From the NCBI GenBank assembly GCA_036556695.1, contig DATBIY010000026.1:1-34773 (forward strand): 34,773 nucleotides of DNA, in the 5' to 3' direction. The DNA comes from DASSCW01 sp036556695 (lineage in GTDB: Bacteria > Chloroflexota > Limnocylindria > QHBO01). Position numbers and translations under genes: made by a program. The notes below the pieces were generated by a model. That model searched no databases and was not told the DNA's origin. It saw only the letters and a program-made list of their open reading frames with translations. How positions within the stretch are numbered: the stretch's first letter is position 1; every line of letters starts with the position of its first letter. This document shows positions 29,514 to 34,773 of the stretch, in pieces.

Positions 29514-30389
29514 ATGGACCTCATGGCAGATGATCCTGGCACTGTCTCCATCCCGATCCGCGGCGGGCGGATCGAGGCCTATCGGCTGCCTGCCGCGACC
29601 GGCGCGACCGGGGTGCCCGTCCTGGTCCTGGGAGGCGTGGAGACCGGGCTGCGACCGCTGGCCGGCACCGAGCAGGTGCTCCTGCGCCGATGGGAGGGCC
29701 GGGCCGCACGTCGCCACGTGACGGTGATCGGCCGGCCGCTGCCCGACCCGGGTGAGCCGGTGGAGCACCTGCTTCACCCACGCGTCATTGCCGATGCGGT
29801 GGCCACGGCCATCGGCTGGCTGGCGGCCAACGGCGGACCGCAACCGCCCTTCGCCATCGAGGCGGAGTCAGGTGGCGGGCGCATCTCCATGTGGCTGACC
29901 GTCGACCACCCGGAGCTCGTGGCGCGGCTGGTGCTCGCCTCGGTGGCCTCCGAGACGCCGGCCGGCTCCGAGATGGACGGGCGCATGGCCAAGTGGATCG
30001 ACATGGCCGAGCGCGACGACTGGGGAATGTTCTTCAGCCACATGGCCACCGTCATGCGGCCGGCCTCTGGCCCGGCGCCTGCCTTCGAGGCGGCCGCGCG
30101 ACTGCAGCCGCGGCCAGCGACTCCGGAGCGCTTCATCGGTGAGCTGCGAGCCACGCTGGATCCGTCCTCCTTCGTCACGGATCGGTTGGGGGAGATCAGC
30201 GTGCCGACGCTCGTGCTGGCCGGTGGACGCGATCAGGTCGTGCCGCTCGAGTCGACGCGGCTGGTGGCGGAGCGCATCCTCGGCGCGCGGCTGGAGGTCG
30301 ACCCGGACTGCGGCCACACGGTCCGCACCTCGTTCAGCGGCTACGACAAGATGGTCGAGGCCTTCCTGGCGGAGGGCGACGCCTCGTGA
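29514..30389 (+). CDS. Alpha/beta-fold hydrolase
   Basis: A 291-residue alpha/beta hydrolase. Opening strand PVLVLGGVETGLRPLAGTEQ; nucleophile elbow FAIEAESGGGRISMWL (E-S-G-G); acid loop LVLAGGRDQVVPLESTRL; catalytic His in VDPDCGHTVRTSFSGYD. The lid is helical and carries WIDMAERDDWGMFFSHMATV. Cytoplasmic, substrate unknown. Start is ATG 29514 or ATG 29523; GACAAT with 7 bases precedes the latter. A frameshifted membrane-peptide remnant follows its stop codon in the same frame. Confidence 0.9.
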   Translation: MDLMADDPGTVSIPIRGGRIEAYRLPAATGATGVPVLVLGGVETGLRPLAGTEQVLLRRWEGRAARRHVTVIGRPLPDPGEPVEHLLHPRVIADAVATAIGWLAANGGPQPPFAIEAESGGGRISMWLTVDHPELVARLVLASVASETPAGSEMDGRMAKWIDMAERDDWGMFFSHMATVMRPASGPAPAFEAAARLQPRPATPERFIGELRATLDPSSFVTDRLGEISVPTLVLAGGRDQVVPLESTRLVAERILGARLEVDPDCGHTVRTSFSGYDKMVEAFLAEGDAS

Positions 30390-30545
30390 ACGAGTGACCG
30401 CAATCCGCTCCACTTCGACGACGAGTTTGCGCGCGGGACGCGCCTCGGCGTTGCCTTCGCCGCCCTGGCGTTCGGACCGGCTTTCGGCATCTGGGCGATG
30501 TGGCGGCTGCGCCATCGGCCTGATGCCGCAAAGATGGCCAATGGT
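30386..30545 (+). pseudogene. Frameshifted single-helix membrane peptide remnant
   Basis: Just past the hydrolase stop the plus strand encodes DRNPLHFDDEFARGTRLG, a hydrophobic helix VAFAALAFGPAFGIWAMW and a basic end RLRHRPDAAKM. This arrangement is typical of a small type-II-like membrane peptide. The only nearby start, GTG 30386, overlaps the hydrolase stop (GTGA) but is in another frame and stops after VNE. A one-base change near 30394 would join them. It reads into the antisense of the OsmC gene. Either a frameshift pseudogene or a sequencing error. Confidence 0.45.
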
Positions 30546-31069
30546 CACCGTTGGCTGCGCCCCGGCGTCACGTCGATGGTGACCGGCACCTGCCTAGCGA
30601 GTGACTCGGACACCGGGCAGTGTTCCACTGCCCACGTGGCGATGGCGCCGAGTTGTTCGCGGCCCGCGGCGCTGGCGCTCATGCGGACGACGATGCGGAC
30701 CGAGAGGGGGCCCGCCGGCACGCTCTCGTCGAGCCCGAGAATCCCGCGGTCGTCGGACTCGGAATCGACGTCAACCTCGCAGCGGAAGCCGTCGATCGCC
30801 TGCTGAGCCGCACGCATCGTGGCGAGAGACAGGACGCACGCTGCCGCGGCGGCGCGGAACGCCCAGCCGGGGCTGATCGCGGAGGCGCCGCCACCAACCG
30901 CCTTCGGCATGTCGGTCGCGAGCAACTCGCCGGACGGGCCGCTGACTGACACCCGCAGGCCCGACTCGAGGCGGGCGGTGGCTACCGAGTCGGTGTAGCG
31001 AGCCTCGTCTTGATGGTCGCGCACCCAGGCGGTGGCGGAGTCCATGGCCTGGCGGATCACGTCACTCAC
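30545..31069 (-). CDS. OsmC-family peroxiredoxin-like protein
   Basis: A 174-residue OsmC/Ohr superfamily protein, thiol-dependent and usually reducing organic hydroperoxides. The two conserved cysteines are in GWAFRAAAAACVLSLATM and in VEHCPVSESLARQVPV. An MPKAVGGGASAISPG segment fits the conserved G-rich loop. The region ATARLESGLRVSVSGPSGEL is the N-terminal hairpin. The GTG at 31069 has GGAGG 6 bases upstream, so the start is secure. It lies 21 bp downstream of the PEP-mutase-like gene and is probably the last gene of the pcrA-proximal operon. Confidence 0.88.
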   Translation of the reverse strand: MSDVIRQAMDSATAWVRDHQDEARYTDSVATARLESGLRVSVSGPSGELLATDMPKAVGGGASAISPGWAFRAAAAACVLSLATMRAAQQAIDGFRCEVDVDSESDDRGILGLDESVPAGPLSVRIVVRMSASAAGREQLGAIATWAVEHCPVSESLARQVPVTIDVTPGRSQR

Positions 31070-31090
31070 GTCTTGCCTCCAGCTTCTCGT

Positions 31091-31873
31091 CTATGCCAGG
31101 AATGCGCTGCCGTCGCCCTCGATGAGCTGCCGCGCCACCTGCTCCGTGCGCGCCATGGTGTGGTGCGCAAGTCCCGCGCCGACGCTGATTCGGCGCACGC
31201 CCATGGCCTCCAGGTCGCCGACGGATGGAGCGCCGGGCCGGAGCAGCACGTTGACCGGGGCCGCGAGCTCGCGAACCAGCCGCGCGATAGCATCCGCATC
31301 GGTCAGCCAGATGGGGTACACGCAGTCTGCTCCGGCTTCCCGGTAGGCGATCCCGCGCTTTAGCGCATCCTCAAGTCGCTCGTCGGGTACGCCAGACCCG
31401 CGGAGGAAAGAATCGACCCGCGCGTTGATGACAACGTGCACGCCTGCGGCGTCCGCGGCGCGGCGGATGGAGCCGATACGCTCCGCTGCCTTGTCCCTAT
31501 CCCCCAGGCGCGGCGCGTCGCCGCTCCTGTCGGTGTCCTCCAGGTTCAGGCCCACGGCGCCGGCCCGCAGCAACCGGCTCACCAGCGCCTCATACGGCAG
31601 GCCGTAGCCAGCCTCCACGTCGGCGGTGACCGGCACCGATACCGCCACGGCGATGCGTGCCACGGCAGCGAACATCTCGCCCGGCGGGATGGCCTCACCG
31701 TCCGGGTAGCCGAGCGACTCGGCCACACCGCTGGAGGTCGTGGCGATGGCAGCGGCGCCGGCACGCTGCACCGCCAGGGCCGATGCCACGTCCCAGGCGT
31801 TGGGCAGGATCAGTGGCCTGGGTCCATGATGCAGGCTCAGCAGCTGCTCCGCAAGGCTCGCCAGGTCGCTCAT
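31091..31873 (-). CDS. Isocitrate lyase / PEP mutase superfamily protein
   Basis: A 260-residue (beta/alpha)8 enzyme of the carboxyphosphonoenolpyruvate phosphonomutase-like type. LILPNAWDVASALAVQRAGA is the family opening; ATTSSGVAESLGYPDGE, VPVTADVEAGYGLPYEALVS (Asp85 as metal ligand), GAVGLNLEDTD (Glu112, Asp113) and INARVDSFLRGSG are conserved. Most stand-alone members have an unassigned C-C or C-P lyase role. The ATG overlaps the ligA stop (ATGA), so translation is coupled to the ligase. Confidence 0.92.
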   Translation of the reverse strand: MSDLASLAEQLLSLHHGPRPLILPNAWDVASALAVQRAGAAAIATTSSGVAESLGYPDGEAIPPGEMFAAVARIAVAVSVPVTADVEAGYGLPYEALVSRLLRAGAVGLNLEDTDRSGDAPRLGDRDKAAERIGSIRRAADAAGVHVVINARVDSFLRGSGVPDERLEDALKRGIAYREAGADCVYPIWLTDADAIARLVRELAAPVNVLLRPGAPSVGDLEAMGVRRISVGAGLAHHTMARTEQVARQLIEGDGSAFLA

Positions 31874-33954
31874 GGAGAGCCGGATTCCAGCAGCCGCCGG
31901 AACCCGTCCTCGTCGAGCACCGGCACGCCGAGCTTCTCGGCCTTGGCGAGCTTGCTGCCAGCCTTCTCGCCGGCTACCAGGTAGTCGGTCGACTTCGAGA
32001 CGGATCCCGCGGCGTGGCCCCCTGCGGCGCGAATCGCCTCCTCCGCCTCCTGGCGACTGAACCGTTCGAGCGTGCCTGTCACGATGACTGTCTTGCCCGC
32101 CAGTGGGCCGGTGCCTGGCTCGGGGGGCGCGGCGCCCGGTTCCGGCGCCTCGGCGACCACGCCGGCGTCCAGCAGGGCGTGGAGCGTGCCGGCGGTGTGC
32201 TCGTCGGCGAAGTAGACGGCAATGCCCTCGGCGACCACGCGACCGATCCCGAACACCGCGGTCAGCTCCTCGGCGGAGGCGCCGCGCAGGCGATCGGCCA
32301 CGCGGCGGCTCCAATCGGCCTCGGATTCATCCTCGCCGCGCGGGGTTTCAGCGGAGAGCCAGTTCGCCAGGTCAATCGCCGTCTGCTCACCGACATGGCG
32401 GATTCCCAGCGAGTTGAGGATGCGCGCCAGCGGCCGGCGCCGAGCCGCCTGGATCTTCGAGTGCAGGTTCTCGGCGGACTTGCGGGCGAATCGGTCCAGT
32501 CCCTCCAGCGTCTCGACCGATAGCTTGAACAGGTCGGCCGGCTGGTTGAGCAACCCGCGCTCCGCCAGCTGGTTGACGACCGCAAAGCCGGCTCCCTCGA
32601 TGTCCATCCCTCCGCGGCCGGTGAAGTGGAGCAGGCCGCCGATGCGCTGCGCCGGGCACCAGGGATTCGGGCAGCGCCAGACGACCTCGCCCTCCTCCCG
32701 CACGGCATCGGTCCCGCACACCGGGCAGGCGGACGGCATCTCCCACACGGTTTCCGAGCCGTCCCGGGCATCCACCACGGCCGAGACGACTTCCGGGATC
32801 ACGTCGCCGGCCCGCTGCAGCACCACCGTGTCACCGACGCGCAGGTCCTTGCGCCGGATCTCGTCGATGTTGTGCAGCGTGGCGTTGCGCACCGTCGTGC
32901 CGCCGACGAATACCGGCGTGACATGCGCGACCGGGGTCATGGCCCCCGTGCGGCCGACGTAGACCTCGATCTCCTCCAGCTTGGTGGTCACCTGCTCGGC
33001 GGGGAACTTGTAGGCGGTGGCCCAGCGCGGGGCCCGGGAGACGAAGCCGAGCTGCTGCTGCTCCGTCAGGGAATCGACCTTGATCACCATCCCATCGGTC
33101 TCGTAGTCAAGGTCCTTGCGCGCCTCGGCCCACTGCTCGGTGAAGGCGATGACCTCGTCGATGCCTGCGACACGCCGTACATGCGGGTTCACCGGGAAGC
33201 CCAGGCGGCGCAGCAGCTCCAGCGACTGGGAGTGGCTCTCCAGGCCGTGCGCGCCGACCAGCTGGTAGGTCCACAGGCTGAGGTGCCGACTGGCGGTGAC
33301 GCTGGGGTCCTTCTGGCGCACCGTCCCGGCGGTCGTGTTGCGAGCATTCGCGTAGAGCGGCTTGCCCTCCTTCTCCAGCTGCTCGTTGAGGGCGGCGAAG
33401 GCGCCGCGCGGCATGTACACCTCGCCACGCACCTCGAGCCGATCACCCGGCGGGTCCTCCAGCAGCGTCAACGGGATGGCCCGCACGGTGCGCAGGTTGG
33501 CGGTCACGTCCTCGCCGGTGGTGCCATCGCCCCGTGTCGCGCCGCGAACGAAGCGCCGGCCCTCGAACAGGAGGCTGATGGCCAGCCCGTCGATCTTCAG
33601 CTCGCAGACGTAGGTGACCGGCGGGTCATCCGGCCCGCGACCCAGACCGCGACGCACGCGCGCGTCGAAGTCGCGCAGGTCGTCGTGCCCGAAGGCATTG
33701 CCCAGGCTGAGCATCGGCACGTCGTGACGGACTGGCGGGAAGCCACCCTGAACCGGCGCCCCGACCCGCTGGGTGGGTGAATCCGGGGTGACCAGCTCCG
33801 GGTTCGCGGCCTCCAGCTCGTTCAGCTCGCGGAAGAGCAGGTCGTACTCGCGGTCACTGATCTTCGGGTCGTCCAGGACGTGGTAGCGGTAGTTCGCGTC
33901 GTTGAGCTCGTCGCGAAGCTCCGCGATGCGGGCGGCCGGGTCGGTGGCGGTCAC
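31870..33954 (-). CDS. ligA: NAD-dependent DNA ligase
   Basis: A 694-residue LigA. Ia domain NYRYHVLDDPKISDREYDLL; adenylation domain with nucleophile Lys120 in TYVCELKIDGLAIS; OB fold VFVGGTTVRNATLHNIDEI; zinc finger with four Cys in CPVCGTDAVREEGEVVWRCP and NPWCPAQR; helix-hairpin-helix region IRHVGEQTAIDLANWL; and a BRCT domain KTVIVTGTLERFSRQEAEEA to the C-terminus. All expected parts are present at normal length. GTG 33954 overlaps the DinB stop (GTGA); the longer frame upstream of it is not coding. Confidence 0.98.
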   Translation of the reverse strand: MTATDPAARIAELRDELNDANYRYHVLDDPKISDREYDLLFRELNELEAANPELVTPDSPTQRVGAPVQGGFPPVRHDVPMLSLGNAFGHDDLRDFDARVRRGLGRGPDDPPVTYVCELKIDGLAISLLFEGRRFVRGATRGDGTTGEDVTANLRTVRAIPLTLLEDPPGDRLEVRGEVYMPRGAFAALNEQLEKEGKPLYANARNTTAGTVRQKDPSVTASRHLSLWTYQLVGAHGLESHSQSLELLRRLGFPVNPHVRRVAGIDEVIAFTEQWAEARKDLDYETDGMVIKVDSLTEQQQLGFVSRAPRWATAYKFPAEQVTTKLEEIEVYVGRTGAMTPVAHVTPVFVGGTTVRNATLHNIDEIRRKDLRVGDTVVLQRAGDVIPEVVSAVVDARDGSETVWEMPSACPVCGTDAVREEGEVVWRCPNPWCPAQRIGGLLHFTGRGGMDIEGAGFAVVNQLAERGLLNQPADLFKLSVETLEGLDRFARKSAENLHSKIQAARRRPLARILNSLGIRHVGEQTAIDLANWLSAETPRGEDESEADWSRRVADRLRGASAEELTAVFGIGRVVAEGIAVYFADEHTAGTLHALLDAGVVAEAPEPGAAPPEPGTGPLAGKTVIVTGTLERFSRQEAEEAIRAAGGHAAGSVSKSTDYLVAGEKAGSKLAKAEKLGVPVLDEDGFRRLLESGSP

Positions 33955-34487
33955 GATTCCTCGTGATCTCCCTCGGCAGCGTCCGTGTCGGTAACGTCCG
34001 TATCGGCTCCGTCGAACCACGAGCGGAGGTCAAGCGTGTGCTCGCGGTAGTGCTCGGCGCCGTCGTCCTTGATGACCCGCTCGAGCGAGTCGCCGTAGCT
34101 GACCGTGTCGCCCAGCGTGGCCGGGTCCACGCGCTTCAGACGGGTGAGCAGCGCCTCGTAGGCCGCCTCCTCGCGCTTGCGGACGGTGGCCAGGTCGGTC
34201 TCCGCCGCGACCCGCGCCACGACCTCGTTGCGCTGATCCACGTCCAGCTCGTCCTCGCCGAAATCCGCCAGCCGATCCTGCTCGGCGCTGTGCAGCGCCT
34301 CGGCGGCGTGACCGGTCCAATAGCCCAGGTGCGCAACGAGCTCCCGAGCGCTCCAGTCGCCCACCAGGCCGGGCGCGGTCAGCAGGTCCGGCTCCACGTC
34401 GTCGAGTGCCGCCACGAACTCGGCACGTGCCGCCTCGAGCTCCGCCACCAGGGCCTGCACCCGTGCATCGCCGGGCTCCATCACCAC
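33951..34487 (-). CDS. DinB-like / maleylpyruvate-isomerase-type protein
   Basis: A 176-178-residue four-helix protein of the DinB superfamily (ClbS/DfsB-like). The conserved region is LVGDWSARELVAHLGYWTGH with a metal-ligand His; the second His pair is GAEHYREHTLDLRSWF. The C-terminal tail is acidic (DGADTDVTDTDAAEGDHEES). GGAGGA lies 6 bases before GTG 34487, so that start is preferred; GTG 34484 and ATG 34481 are in frame and equally usable. The stop overlaps the ligA start. Function unknown; its position upstream of ligA suggests a housekeeping or stress context. Confidence 0.85.
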   Translation of the reverse strand: MVMEPGDARVQALVAELEAARAEFVAALDDVEPDLLTAPGLVGDWSARELVAHLGYWTGHAAEALHSAEQDRLADFGEDELDVDQRNEVVARVAAETDLATVRKREEAAYEALLTRLKRVDPATLGDTVSYGDSLERVIKDDGAEHYREHTLDLRSWFDGADTDVTDTDAAEGDHEES

Positions 34488-34542
34488 GTTGCGTCCTCCA
34501 GGGCCGATCCTACCGCGGGCCCGCCGCCGTGTGGCCGGCCAC
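34488..34542. other. Short gap with two perfect palindromes
   Basis: Between pcrA and the DinB-like gene lie GTGGCCGGCCAC (12 bp) and GCGGGCCCGC (10 bp), neighbouring perfect palindromes, plus the GGAGGA ribosome binding site. No T-run follows. Role uncertain. Confidence 0.35.
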
Positions 34543-34773
34543 CTACGCCTGCTCCAGGCCGGCGTAGGCGGCAATCAGCCGCTTCACGCCCTGGCCCACG
34601 AACGCCACGGTGACCTCCTCGTCGCCCTTGACCCACTGGCTGGAGACGACGATCCCCTCTCCGAAGCGCCGATGCCGCACACGGTCGCCGGCACGCCATG
34701 CCAACTCTCCCCCCGGCTCGCTCGCCGCCGCGGGACGGTCCGGCCGGTCGAAGGTGCCGCTGCCCAGGTCCGG
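34543..34773 (-). CDS. pcrA: UvrD/PcrA-type DNA helicase, C-terminal end
   Basis: The last 77 codons of a superfamily 1 helicase, cut by the right edge. The visible part is the C-terminal Tudor-like domain: AGDRVRHRRFGEGIVVSSQW, then VKGDEEVTVAFVGQGVKRLI and AAYAGLEQA. This domain is diagnostic of PcrA/UvrD and contacts RNA polymerase in known members. The motor domains are outside the window. It precedes the DinB-ligA run on the same strand. Confidence 0.88.
   Translation of the reverse strand, partial: PDLGSGTFDRPDRPAAASEPGGELAWRAGDRVRHRRFGEGIVVSSQWVKGDEEVTVAFVGQGVKRLIAAYAGLEQA

Noticed and set aside
1..34773. CRISPR arrays, insertion sequences, prophage or toxin-antitoxin pairs
   Set aside because: No regularly spaced repeats, transposase motifs (DDE, HUH), integrase or recognised toxin/antitoxin pair were found on either strand.

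Overview
This is a high-GC bacterial window (roughly two thirds G+C by eye) packed with short, closely spaced genes. Several core genes are recognisable: dnaE (cut by the left edge), gatB, gatC-gatA, ligA and pcrA/uvrD (cut by the right edge). The remainder is mostly small single-domain proteins: DinB, DUF1801, VOC, RibD/DHFR-like, alpha/beta hydrolases, ArsR-SRPBCC, OsmC, HIT. That mixture, the gene density and the absence of transposases suggest the chromosome of a soil or freshwater Gram-positive-like lineage. Chloroflexota (Limnocylindria-like) or Actinomycetota are my best guesses, but no rRNA or other marker settles it. I see no CRISPR array, IS element, prophage, tRNA or rRNA.

Layout. 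1-3.7 kb: dnaE (minus) diverges from a cytoplasmic TIM-barrel glycosidase-like gene. 3.7-9.5 kb: mostly minus-strand genes (RibD-like, zinc ribbon, a kinase remnant, then an MFS exporter - AlkZ-like - DinB - DUF1801 run) with one plus-strand NmrA-like oxidoreductase. 9.5-14.8 kb: plus-strand genes: a PhnD-like binding protein coupled to a VOC protein, an ArsR-SRPBCC-hydrolase unit, a broken and an intact RibD-like gene, a hydrolase and a truncated NIPSNAP gene. 14.7-20 kb: VOC, an EAL fragment coupled to a degenerate GGDEF protein, an M3 oligopeptidase, a small zinc ribbon and two tandem J-domain proteins. 20-30.5 kb: gatB, a hypothetical gene, methyltransferase and aminotransferase, a Na+/H+ antiporter, DUF1684, a secreted protein, gatC-gatA-HIT and a hydrolase. 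30.5-34.8 kb: a tight minus-strand run of DinB, ligA, a PEP mutase/isocitrate lyase-like gene and OsmC, with the 3' end of pcrA upstream.

The strongest cross-cutting signal is promoter architecture. About a dozen transcription units have a TANNNT-like -10 hexamer ending 6-8 bases before the ATG/GTG and no Shine-Dalgarno sequence, which predicts leaderless mRNAs. Genes inside operons instead use GGAGG-type sites or ATGA/GTGA overlaps. Several divergent pairs have start codons only 22-57 bp apart, so oppositely directed -10 elements are interleaved.

The second theme is decay. Five gene remnants are visible: kinase, RibD, NIPSNAP, EAL and a membrane peptide. Two signalling or chaperone families keep their fold but have lost signature catalytic residues: the GGDEF motif reads DEDEF with an intact I-site, and the HPD triad of the tandem J-domains reads HPE and DPK. 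The most plausible candidates for something undescribed are the tandem J-domain/C-terminal-domain pair, the EAL-fragment/degenerate-GGDEF couple, and the signal-less PhnD-like protein coupled to a VOC protein.
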